A stretch of DNA of 53,522 nt. Origin: Lachnospiraceae bacterium. GTDB lineage: Bacteria > Bacillota > Clostridia > Lachnospirales > Lachnospiraceae. Made by a program: the position numbers and the translations under genes. The DNA is taken from NCBI GenBank assembly GCA_024680055.1, contig JAILCP010000010.1, positions 1-53,522 on the forward strand. Reading direction: 5' to 3'. Below, piece by piece: positions 15,987 through 23,344 of this stretch. Each line of letters begins with the position of its first letter. Position 1 is the stretch's first letter. The notes under the pieces were generated by a model. It was given only the letters and a program-made list of their open reading frames with translations, had not been told where the DNA came from and made no database searches.

Positions 15987-16011
15987 GGAGCTATGCGTTT
16001 TGCATAGCTCC
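15987..16011. terminator. Bidirectional terminator between convergent genes
   Basis: Perfect 10-bp stem GGAGCTATGC / GCATAGCTCC with loop GTTTT, flanked by an A-rich left side and AAATTTTAT on the right. It serves the second yitT-like gene and the minus-strand operon ending at 16017. Confidence 0.8.
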
Positions 16012-16016
16012 AAATT

Positions 16017-16310
16017 TTATCCCTGAAGTCCGTTGGACTGACGAATCATATCTTCTACCACAATGTCGTAAATTTCTCCAATGGAATTACAATACTCTAA
16101 TACTTTCCATGGCTCATTGGTGTGAAAATGAATTTTTACAAGGTCTTCATCACCTGCAGCAATTAAGCTGTTTCCTTCGATATGATTGGTGATGTAGTCT
16201 GCAATTTCATCTTCATCAAGATCCTCATCACGACGATCAATCAAAAGTTGTGTGTCGTAGCGGTATGCGAACTGATCTTCTTCCACATCAATGCTATGAA
16301 TATCTGGCAT
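16017..16310 (-). CDS. Stand-alone FakA/YloV C-terminal-like domain protein
   Basis: The 97-residue product contains GNSLIAAGDEDLVKIHFHTNEPWKVL and IYDIVVEDMIRQS, closely resembling the C-terminal domain of FakA (YloV), the DAK-family fatty-acid kinase subunit that works with FakB. The kinase (DhaL) domain is missing, so it cannot phosphorylate fatty acids by itself. It is last in a minus-strand operon after the split ThrE exporter. A structural or regulatory role is possible. The start at 16310 follows a GGAGGG site (minus strand). Confidence 0.65.
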   Translation of the reverse strand: MPDIHSIDVEEDQFAYRYDTQLLIDRRDEDLDEDEIADYITNHIEGNSLIAAGDEDLVKIHFHTNEPWKVLEYCNSIGEIYDIVVEDMIRQSNGLQG

Positions 16311-16333
16311 ATGCTTTCCCTCCTATGTAAAAT

Positions 16334-16810
16334 TTAAGAATGTTCTCTTTGGTGTTTTCGTAAAAGAACCTCATTAATATAATACATTCCAACTGAAATA
16401 ATAACAAGTCCCACTGCAAGTCCAAATGCGCAGACGGCAGTCTGTTTTCCAAAGAAAGCGGCATCTGCCTCGTTGCTGGTTACCAATGCGTAGGTGGTAT
16501 AGTAAAGGGAACCTCCCGGGACCATTGGCAGCAACCCCGGAATCAGGTAAATGGTGGCAGGCGCTTTGGTAAGTCTGGCCACAATTTCCGAGAATAAAGT
16601 TCCTGCAGCAGCGGCAATCATATATTGTACAAAAATACTGTCGGTAAAAACAGCAGCGGCGCAGCAGGCTCCCCAGGCTAAGGCACCGTTTAATCCGCAC
16701 CAGATCAGCCTTTTACCCCGGGTGTTATAAATAATGGAAAAGCCAATGCCTGCAATAAAGGCTCCAAACATTTCAATCAAAACTTTTGTCATTATACCAT
16801 TCCTCCCCAA
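16334..16810 (-). CDS. Threonine/serine exporter subunit, ThrE_2 (YjjB-like)
   Basis: A 158-residue membrane protein with about four to five helices; TIYLIPGLLPMVPGGSLYYT is the family hallmark. Together with the larger YjjP-like subunit encoded upstream it forms the split version of the ThrE amino-acid exporter. The start codon lies inside the end of the upstream gene (19-base overlap), as is usual for this pair, so translation is coupled. Substrate (threonine, serine or a related acid) is assumed from the family. Confidence 0.85.
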   Translation of the reverse strand: MGRNGIMTKVLIEMFGAFIAGIGFSIIYNTRGKRLIWCGLNGALAWGACCAAAVFTDSIFVQYMIAAAAGTLFSEIVARLTKAPATIYLIPGLLPMVPGGSLYYTTYALVTSNEADAAFFGKQTAVCAFGLAVGLVIISVGMYYINEVLLRKHQREHS

Positions 16811-17604
16811 ATATAAATTGGTATGGCATAGCCGATGGCCAGAGCTCCTGCAACCATAATGGCTTCCAGGAAGCGAAGAAGTCCCGCAATAATATCTCCT
16901 GTAAGCATATCGCGAATGGAGATGGTTAAAGCCATTCCGGGAACAAGAAGCATAATGTCACTGATCATGATTTTGTCCAGGTGTACCCCAAGACCAAAGT
17001 GGTATAAAATCAGGGCACTCCATCCACCGAGAAAGGCTGCGAATGCGGCGTACACCATTTTGTTGGAGTTTTGGATCTTGGAAAACTTGCTGGCAACCAT
17101 TAACACAAGGGCTGCAAGTCCCGCAGCAACAGAATCCCCTAAGGTTCCGTTGAAAAACAGGCAGAAACCAAATCCCCCGGTAAAGTAGGCAAATATTTGC
17201 ATGGGAATGGTTTGCGCATAGGAATTGGGTGTATTTTTTTCCAGCATTTCCCAAAACTCCTTTACGGTAGGCTTGGTGGCGCTAACCGTTCTGGAAATGG
17301 AATTTAATTCCTCAAAACGTAAAAAGTCGTTGGTGGAACCAAATACACGGCGGGACTGTGTAAAGGTTTTCCCTTGGGTATCCATAAATGAGATGGATAC
17401 GTATTCTGAAATACAAAAAACATTAATCTTGTGGTAACCGTAGGCTTCCAGCATACGGCTCATGGAATCCTCCACACGGCTGACCTCAGCTCCCACTAAA
17501 ATCATTTCTTCCCCTACATCTAAAACCAATGCCAAAATATAAGAAGGATCGTAATCATTTTTGGCAAATTTAGGGTCCACACGGGTGGCAATTTTTTTTA
17601 ACAT
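16792..17604 (-). CDS. Threonine/serine exporter subunit, ThrE_1 (YjjP-like, DUF1212)
   Basis: The 270-residue larger half of a split ThrE exporter. The N-terminal soluble part has GAEVSRVEDSMSRMLEAYG, the conserved family segment, and five helices follow from about residue 120 (including LLVPGMALTISIRDMLTGD). It exports threonine and serine by analogy with characterised ThrE. It overlaps the smaller subunit gene and begins 8 bases after the SDR gene on the minus strand. Confidence 0.88.
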   Translation of the reverse strand: MLKKIATRVDPKFAKNDYDPSYILALVLDVGEEMILVGAEVSRVEDSMSRMLEAYGYHKINVFCISEYVSISFMDTQGKTFTQSRRVFGSTNDFLRFEELNSISRTVSATKPTVKEFWEMLEKNTPNSYAQTIPMQIFAYFTGGFGFCLFFNGTLGDSVAAGLAALVLMVASKFSKIQNSNKMVYAAFAAFLGGWSALILYHFGLGVHLDKIMISDIMLLVPGMALTISIRDMLTGDIIAGLLRFLEAIMVAGALAIGYAIPIYIWGGMV

Positions 17605-17612
17605 AAACCCTC

Positions 17613-18350
17613 CTAGATATACCCACCGTCGATGGTGAGAATTTGTCCGGTAACGTACTCAGGCATTTCAATCATCTTTTTCACAGCAAGGCCCACTTCC
17701 ATAGGGTCGCCAAAGCGTCCCACAGGAATCTCATCTGCAAGATCTTCTTTTTCTTCAGGAGAAAAGCAACCGTTCATGGCGGTGTCAATGACGCCGCAGC
17801 TTAGTGCGTTCACCTGAATATTGCTTGGCGCCAGTTCCTTTGCCAGGGCTTTGGTAAAAGCGTTGACTGCACCTTTTGTGGCAGAATAGGCCACTTCACA
17901 GGAAGCTCCAACCGTTCCCCACATGGAGGAGATGTTAATGATTTTACCGGATTTGGTGTGCACCATGTCAGGAATTACCTCCCGGCAGGTGTAAAATACC
18001 GCGTTTAAGTTGGTGTCCATAAGACGTTTCCACTCCTCATCGGTCATATCGGATAACAGTCCGATGTGAGCAATTCCTGCATTATTTATAAGTATATCAA
18101 TATGGCCGAACTTTTCCTTGGCTGCAGTCATGAATTCATGAACATAGGCCGAATTTCCCACATCCCCCACGTGGGTTAAAATGTGCTCCCCGGAACAACT
18201 GCCGGAAAGTTCCTCCACCAGTGATTGTAACCCCTCTTTATCACTGCCGGTGTTTAAAGCCAGATTGTAAGATCCATCCCCAAAAACTTTCGCTATGGCA
18301 CGACCGATGCCTTTGGCGGCCCCGGTGATGCAAATGGTTTTTCTCAACAT
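17613..18350 (-). CDS. SDR oxidoreductase, probable EF-P 5-aminopentanone reductase (YmfI-like)
   Basis: A 245-residue short-chain dehydrogenase: TGAAKGIGRAI is the cofactor motif, NNAG follows at about 90, the catalytic Ser is in ISSMWG and the YxxxK in YSATKGA. The stretch SSMWGTVGASCEVAYSATKGA and the EEKEDLADEIPVGR segment resemble YmfI, which in Bacillus reduces the 5-aminopentanone group on elongation factor P, more than FabG. FabG-like 3-oxoacyl-ACP reductase is the alternative. First gene of the minus-strand operon, with a GGGGG ribosome site. Confidence 0.72.
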   Translation of the reverse strand: MLRKTICITGAAKGIGRAIAKVFGDGSYNLALNTGSDKEGLQSLVEELSGSCSGEHILTHVGDVGNSAYVHEFMTAAKEKFGHIDILINNAGIAHIGLLSDMTDEEWKRLMDTNLNAVFYTCREVIPDMVHTKSGKIINISSMWGTVGASCEVAYSATKGAVNAFTKALAKELAPSNIQVNALSCGVIDTAMNGCFSPEEKEDLADEIPVGRFGDPMEVGLAVKKMIEMPEYVTGQILTIDGGYI

Positions 18351-18378
18351 AAAAACCCCCTTTAATATATTAACAAAG

Positions 18379-18387
18379 AGTATAGCA
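18379..18387 (-). promoter_or_regulatory. Extended -10 element ahead of the SDR operon
   Basis: On the minus strand TGCTATACT gives an extended -10; the -35 is weak. It diverges from the hpf promoter. Confidence 0.5.
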
Positions 18388-18424
18388 CAAAATATGTCTA
18401 AAAAGTGTTTCCCGTCATAAATTC

Positions 18425-18453
18425 TTTACAGTAATTTGGCAGGATGGTATAAT
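18425..18453 (+). promoter_or_regulatory. Sigma-A promoter of hpf
   Basis: TTTACA (18425-18430), 17 bases, TATAAT (18448-18453), preceded by TGG as an extended -10. Confidence 0.88.
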
Positions 18454-18488
18454 GTGAACACAAATAACTAGAAAAGGGGCTGGTATTT

Positions 18489-19019
18489 ATGCATATTACA
18501 ATTAGTGGAAAGAACATCGATGTAACAGAGGGATTACGCACAGCCATTGAGGAGAAACTTTCTAAACTTGATAAGTATTTCAGTAGAGAAGTAGATGCGA
18601 CTGTAACATTAAGTGTAGAAAAGAACAGACAGAAGATAGAGGTAACAATTCCTGTAAAGGGTAACATCATTCGTTCCGAACAGGTCAGCAGTGATATGTA
18701 TGTTTCTATCGACCTTGTGGAAGAAGTAATTGAAAGACAGTTAAAGAAATACAGAAAGAAATTCCAGGACAAGAAACATGACGGATTCGAAATTGTTGCA
18801 GATCTTTATGATGAAGATGACAATGAGGAAGATGGAGAAATCGTAATCGAAAGAGTGAAACGTTTTGGAATGAAACCAATGTATGCTGAGGATGCATGTC
18901 TTCAGATGGAACTTTTAGGACATAACTTCTTCGTTTTCCAGAATGCGGAAACAGACGAGGTCAACGTGGTTTACAAACGTAAAGGTAATACATACGGATT
19001 AATTGAGCCGGAATTTTAG
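18489..19019 (+). CDS. hpf: Ribosome hibernation promoting factor, long form
   Basis: The 176-residue protein dimerises 70S ribosomes into inactive 100S particles in slow growth. Residues 1-95 form the S30AE (YfiA) fold starting with MHITISGKNIDVTEGLR; after an acidic linker (DEDDNEEDGE) the C-terminal dimerisation domain (about 120-176) has VKRFGMKPMYAEDACLQMELLGHNFFVF. The two-domain length marks the long form usual in Firmicutes. It is monocistronic with a strong promoter. Confidence 0.95.
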   Translation: MHITISGKNIDVTEGLRTAIEEKLSKLDKYFSREVDATVTLSVEKNRQKIEVTIPVKGNIIRSEQVSSDMYVSIDLVEEVIERQLKKYRKKFQDKKHDGFEIVADLYDEDDNEEDGEIVIERVKRFGMKPMYAEDACLQMELLGHNFFVFQNAETDEVNVVYKRKGNTYGLIEPEF

Positions 19020-19025
19020 AAGGCA

Positions 19026-19054
19026 TTGCTACAATAGAGATTGTAGGATATAAT
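19026..19054 (+). promoter_or_regulatory. Promoter between hpf and the MATE gene
   Basis: TTGCTA (19026-19031), 17 bases, TATAAT (19049-19054). Transcription would start about 19061, just before the hairpin at 19069. Confidence 0.75.
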
Positions 19055-19068
19055 GAATAAGATGAAAC

Positions 19069-19105
19069 ATCAGCTACCCCAATATTTGGGGTAGCTGATT
19101 TATTG
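19069..19105 (+). terminator. Strong hairpin: hpf terminator or MATE 5' leader element
   Basis: A 14-bp perfect stem ATCAGCTACCCCAA / TTGGGGTAGCTGAT with a 3-base loop, followed by a modest T-rich TTATT stretch. Read from hpf it is a terminator; read from the promoter at 19026 it is the very 5' end of the MATE mRNA. Confidence 0.7.
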
Positions 19106-19134
19106 CAATCTTATTTATAAGCGGAGAAATTAAA

Positions 19135-20523
19135 ATGGAAAAGGGAAAAGATCTTACAAGAAAGCAAATGGTTTTGCTGATACTTTCACTTGCCTGGCCC
19201 ACTATTTTGGAGCAGTTTTTGCAGACGGTGGTAGTGTATGCGGATACAGCCATGGTGGGACGAATCGGTGCGTCTGCATCGGCGGCCATCGGACTGATTA
19301 CCCCGGTGACCTGGTTGACCAATGCCCCGACCTATTCTATCGGAATCGGCGTTTTGGCCTTTGTTGCAAGAAACAACGGCGCAGGGCGCATGGAACCGGT
19401 AAAAAAGGCAGCGGTTCAGGCCATTTATTTGGCTCTCATTGCAGGTGGTATTACAAGTATGGTATTGGTGGGCATTTCACCATACCTTCCAATCTGGATG
19501 GGAGGAGCAAAAGAAGTATGTACCAATGCTTCTTACTATCTGGCTATTACAGGAGCAGCCTTTGTATTTAAAGCCATCGACATGGTGCTCAGTTGTGTGA
19601 TTCGAGGTGTGGGGGACACCAAGACACCTATGAAGGTAAACACCGTAATGAACATTATTAATATTGTAGGAAACTACTTTTTTATATATGAAACAAGAAC
19701 CATTACACTTTTTGGTAAAAGTATTTTTATGCCGGGAGCAGGACTTGGAGTTTCAGGCGCAGCCCTTGGAACGGCGGTGGCATCTGTTTTTGGCGGAATT
19801 ATGATGCTTGTTACCCTATGGAGAAATGACGTTTTATCTCCACGCAGTGTCAGCAAAAAAGTGGATAAAAACGTGATGTATCAGTGCGTGAAGGTGGGTG
19901 TTCCATTGGCGTTGCAGCGATTGGTGGTATTTTCCGGATATGCGGTATTTACCTCCCTTGTGGCAAAACTTGGAACCATTACCTTAGCTGCCCATTCCAT
20001 CGCCATTACCTCAGAAGAAATGTTTTATATTCCGGGGTTTGGAATGCAGGATGCAGGTGCCACACTGGTGGGTAATGCCATGGGCGAAGGCAATGAAAAG
20101 AAAACGGATCATCTGGCAAGAATGCTGATTTTAATTACCACCTTGCTAATGACTTTTACCGGAACACTGCTGTTTTTGTTCCCGGATCTGGTGATGGGAT
20201 TTTTCACAAAGGATGCCGAGGTTATTGCAAGAGGAATGGTAGCATTGAAAATGGTGGCGGTATCAGAGCCGATTTACGGCGCTTTGATTATGATGGAAGG
20301 TATTTTCAACGGAGTTGGAAACACCAAAACCACTTTTATCGTAGGAGCTCTTACCATGTGGCTTGTACGTATTGGAATGACCGCAATTTGTGTACATGTG
20401 CTGGGACTTGGACTGGTGGCAGTATGGAGTTGTATGATTTTGGAAAACATGACCAAGGCCACAATTATGGGAATTTTATTCCATAAAGGCGTATGGAAAA
20501 AAGGTGCGGTAAAATACAGCTAG
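19135..20523 (+). CDS. MATE-family efflux transporter
   Basis: The 462-residue protein has twelve predicted membrane helices in two related halves, with DTAMVGRIGASASAAIGL in the first and the matching FTSLVAKLGTITLAAHSIAI in the second. MATE transporters use Na+ or H+ gradients to expel cationic compounds, drugs or metabolites. Nothing nearby suggests the substrate. It begins after a leader hairpin and a GCGGAG ribosome site, and no terminator is evident before ddl. Confidence 0.9.
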   Translation: MEKGKDLTRKQMVLLILSLAWPTILEQFLQTVVVYADTAMVGRIGASASAAIGLITPVTWLTNAPTYSIGIGVLAFVARNNGAGRMEPVKKAAVQAIYLALIAGGITSMVLVGISPYLPIWMGGAKEVCTNASYYLAITGAAFVFKAIDMVLSCVIRGVGDTKTPMKVNTVMNIINIVGNYFFIYETRTITLFGKSIFMPGAGLGVSGAALGTAVASVFGGIMMLVTLWRNDVLSPRSVSKKVDKNVMYQCVKVGVPLALQRLVVFSGYAVFTSLVAKLGTITLAAHSIAITSEEMFYIPGFGMQDAGATLVGNAMGEGNEKKTDHLARMLILITTLLMTFTGTLLFLFPDLVMGFFTKDAEVIARGMVALKMVAVSEPIYGALIMMEGIFNGVGNTKTTFIVGALTMWLVRIGMTAICVHVLGLGLVAVWSCMILENMTKATIMGILFHKGVWKKGAVKYS

Positions 20524-20597
20524 CAAATGATTTTACAGTTGAAATGAAAAGAAAATGGATATAATATGTATGGGTATGAATGGAAAGGAGTTCAATT

Positions 20598-21650
20598 ATG
20601 AACATAGTAGTACTTGCCGGAGGTCTTAGTACCGAGCGTGACGTTTCACTGGTCAGCGGAAACAAGATTTGCAAAGCACTTCGTGAAAATGGACACAATG
20701 CCATGATGTTGGATGTATTCCTTGGTTATGGCAAAGAGGGAGAAGATCTTAGCGGAATTTTTGATAAAGTAAATGAATTAAGTATGGAAGAAAGCGGTAT
20801 TCCAACCGATGCACCGGATATTAAAACGGTGAAATCCATGCGTCAGGATAAAACTGATTGCTTCTTTGGACCAAATGTAATCAATCTTTGCCGTATGGCA
20901 GACATTGTTTTTATGGGATTGCACGGCTCCAACGGAGAAGACGGAAGAGTACAGGCAGCCTTTGATTTGTTCGGCATTAAATATACAGGAACGGACTATT
21001 TAAGCAGTGCCATTGCCATGGACAAACAGATGACCAAGGAATTCTTTGAAAGAGCGGGAGTTCCTACCCCGAAGGGTGTGGTTGCCATAAAAGGTGTTCA
21101 AAACGAGACCTATGAAGAGGCCGGCGTGCCGGTTCCTTTGATTGTAAAGCCATGTTGTGGCGGTTCCAGCATCGGAACCACCATTGTGCGTGATCCTAAG
21201 GAATATGACGCTGCCTTAAAAGATGCGTTCCAATATGAAGATAAAGCCGTTGTGGAACAGTTCATCAAAGGAAGAGAATTCTCTTGCGGTGTAATCGAAG
21301 GTAAGGCATTGCCTGTAATTGAAATTGCACCAAAAGTTGGATTTTATGATTATAAGAATAAATATGCTGCAGGTAGCGCAGTGGAAACCTGTCCGGCAGA
21401 AATTCCGGATGAAATTTCCGAAAAGATGAAAGAGTATTCCGAAATGGCCTATGCCTGTCTTGGATATAAAACCTATGCGAGAATGGATTTCCTTTTAAGC
21501 GAAAACGGAGAAATCTACTGCCTTGAGGCAAATACACTGCCGGGTATGACACCAACCAGCCTGCTTCCGCAAGAGGCGGCAGTTATTGGAATGAATTTTA
21601 ATCAGTTATGTGAGAAGATTATTGAAATCTCTCTTGCCAAATACAAATAA
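20598..21650 (+). CDS. ddl: D-alanine--D-alanine ligase
   Basis: Ddl joins two D-alanines with ATP to make the peptidoglycan terminal dipeptide in the cytosol. The ATG at 20598 follows AAAGGAG; an ATG 18 bases upstream overlaps the ribosome site and is unlikely. The 350-residue product starts MNIVVLAGGLSTERDVS, has GLHGSNGEDGRVQAAFDLFGIKYTG, the ATP-grasp core with KPCCGGSSIGT, and ends with the metal-binding CLEANTLPGMTPTSL. murF follows after 12 bases, so the dipeptide is made and consumed by neighbouring gene products. Confidence 0.93.
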   Translation: MNIVVLAGGLSTERDVSLVSGNKICKALRENGHNAMMLDVFLGYGKEGEDLSGIFDKVNELSMEESGIPTDAPDIKTVKSMRQDKTDCFFGPNVINLCRMADIVFMGLHGSNGEDGRVQAAFDLFGIKYTGTDYLSSAIAMDKQMTKEFFERAGVPTPKGVVAIKGVQNETYEEAGVPVPLIVKPCCGGSSIGTTIVRDPKEYDAALKDAFQYEDKAVVEQFIKGREFSCGVIEGKALPVIEIAPKVGFYDYKNKYAAGSAVETCPAEIPDEISEKMKEYSEMAYACLGYKTYARMDFLLSENGEIYCLEANTLPGMTPTSLLPQEAAVIGMNFNQLCEKIIEISLAKYK

Positions 21651-21662
21651 GAAGGTTTGCCA

Positions 21663-23024
21663 ATGAAAAATATGACAATACGTAATCTGGTGAAAGTGAC
21701 CGGAGGCCGCTACGAGGGTCCTTCCGAGAAGCTGGATTATCAGGTAAAAGGAATTGTAAAGGACAATCGAGAAATCAAAGAGGGCTACGTGTTTGTGCCT
21801 TTTAAGGGAGCCAAGGTGGATGCCCATGATTTTATGGGAGATGCCTTTGAAAAGGGAGCCGTACTTTGCCTTAGTGAACGCCCTTATGAGGTAAAAGGAG
21901 ATGAGGCAGTTCTTTTTGTTTCCTCTACTCTGGAAGCTTTTAAGGCCATGGCAACATTTTACCGTGAGCAGCTGTCTTGCAAATTCATCGGAGTTGTGGG
22001 AAGCGTTGGTAAAACCAGCACCAAGGAAATGATTGCCAGTGTTCTTGAAACCAAATACAACGTACAGAAAACCGCCGGGAATTTTAACAATGAAATCGGT
22101 CTTCCGATTACTATTTTTTCCGTGAACGAGGACCATGAAATCGCCATTGTGGAAATGGGCATTTCCGATTTTGGTGAAATGAAAATCCTTGGCGAAATTG
22201 CCAAACCGGACATGGTGGTAATGACCAATATCGGGGAGTGCCATCTGGAAAACCTCATTGACAGAGATGGTGTGTTAAAAGAAAAATCAGAGGTTATCTC
22301 TTATATGAAAGAAGGGGGAACCCTTGTTTTAAACATGGACGATGATAAACTTAGCACCATCAAAGCACCGGAGACCATTGATGTTTTAACCTATGGAAAG
22401 GTTTCTGACAACACTGCCTATGCCACTGAAATTTCATCCGTTGGAATTCAGGGTCAAAAGGCAAGGTTCCATCTTCAGGGACAGGAATTTGAAGCAACCA
22501 TTCCATTATCCGGTGAACACAACGTATACAATGCATTGGCCGCCATGTGTGTTGCCAAAAAGCTGGGACTTTCCACAGCTGCCATGAAAGACGGTATGGA
22601 AAAGATCCAGTCGGTGAAAGGCAGAAATCATCAGATCAATGCCAACGGATACACCATTATTGATGATTGCTACAATGCAAGCCCTACTTCCATGAAGGGA
22701 TCTCTTCAGGTGCTCTCTCATGCAAAAGGCCGCACCATCGCCATTTTAGGTGATATGGGCGAGCTTGGCAAAGATGAGAAAAAAATGCATGAACAGGTTG
22801 GCGAGGTTGCAGGCGACCTTGGAATTGATGTAATAATTACCGTAGGTGCGTTGGCAAAAGAAATCGCCAAGGGTGCTGCCAATCACGGCTGCAAGGTCTG
22901 TGAGTATGAGACCAAAGAGGACCTTTTACCTCAGTTGAAGGAACTGCTGAAAGAAGGGGATACCGTACTTGTGAAGGCATCTCATTTTATGCAGTTTGAA
23001 AAAATAGTGGATGCTATAAAATAA
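21663..23024 (+). CDS. murF: UDP-N-acetylmuramoyl-tripeptide--D-alanyl-D-alanine ligase
   Basis: MurF adds D-Ala-D-Ala to the UDP-MurNAc-tripeptide, completing the cytosolic peptidoglycan precursor. The 453-residue product has the three Mur domains: substrate-binding N-terminus, central ATPase with GSVGKTSTKEM, NNEIGLP and MGISDFGEM, and C-terminal domain with DDCYNASPTSM and ILGDMGELG. A TTG at 21657 is in frame, but ATG at 21663 is placed 7 bases after GAAGG. It is co-transcribed with ddl. Confidence 0.94.
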   Translation: MKNMTIRNLVKVTGGRYEGPSEKLDYQVKGIVKDNREIKEGYVFVPFKGAKVDAHDFMGDAFEKGAVLCLSERPYEVKGDEAVLFVSSTLEAFKAMATFYREQLSCKFIGVVGSVGKTSTKEMIASVLETKYNVQKTAGNFNNEIGLPITIFSVNEDHEIAIVEMGISDFGEMKILGEIAKPDMVVMTNIGECHLENLIDRDGVLKEKSEVISYMKEGGTLVLNMDDDKLSTIKAPETIDVLTYGKVSDNTAYATEISSVGIQGQKARFHLQGQEFEATIPLSGEHNVYNALAAMCVAKKLGLSTAAMKDGMEKIQSVKGRNHQINANGYTIIDDCYNASPTSMKGSLQVLSHAKGRTIAILGDMGELGKDEKKMHEQVGEVAGDLGIDVIITVGALAKEIAKGAANHGCKVCEYETKEDLLPQLKELLKEGDTVLVKASHFMQFEKIVDAIK

Positions 23025-23031
23025 ACAATCG

Positions 23032-23060
23032 TTGACTTTTTCAATTGAAGATTGTACACT
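23032..23060 (+). promoter_or_regulatory. Promoter of the leuS T-box transcript
   Basis: TTGACT (23032-23037), 17 bases, TACACT (23055-23060). Confidence 0.75.
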
Positions 23061-23064
23061 ATAG

Positions 23065-23320
23065 AAAGATTTTACATATTTTTGAAACGTTGAACAGGAC
23101 TAGTAGACAACAGCGGGTTAAGTAGAGAGCTGCCGGTAGCTGCAAGGCAGAAACAGCGCATTGTTGAACTCACCTGGGAGTTCCATCCCTGAAGAAGTTT
23201 GTGTAGGGGATTGGCGTTAGGCCGCGTTAAGGCAATGAGTGCCGGAGCAATCCGGAAACTTGAGTGGTACCGCGTAAAGTATAACCTTTTCGTCTCAGGA
23301 ATGAGGCGGAAAGGTTTTTT
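23065..23320 (+). ncRNA. T-box leader (leucine-specific) of leuS
   Basis: The leader shows Stem I with AGAGAG (23124-23129), a specifier bulge in GAACTCACCTGGGAGTTC where CTC at 23169-23171 is a leucine codon, and the T-box TGGTACCGCG (23265-23274) that pairs with the acceptor end of uncharged tRNA. A terminator with a 15-bp stem (23283-23297 and 23302-23316) and T-run follows. Uncharged tRNA-Leu should favour the antiterminator and turn on leuS. Confidence 0.95.
23283..23320 (+). terminator. Regulated terminator of the T-box
   Basis: AACCTTTTCGTCTCA pairs with TGAGGCGGAAAGGTT (one G-T), loop GGAA, then seven T. Its left arm competes with the antiterminator that includes the T-box sequence. 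Confidence 0.9.
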
Positions 23321-23344
23321 TATTTTGAAAAGGGAGGATATTAA

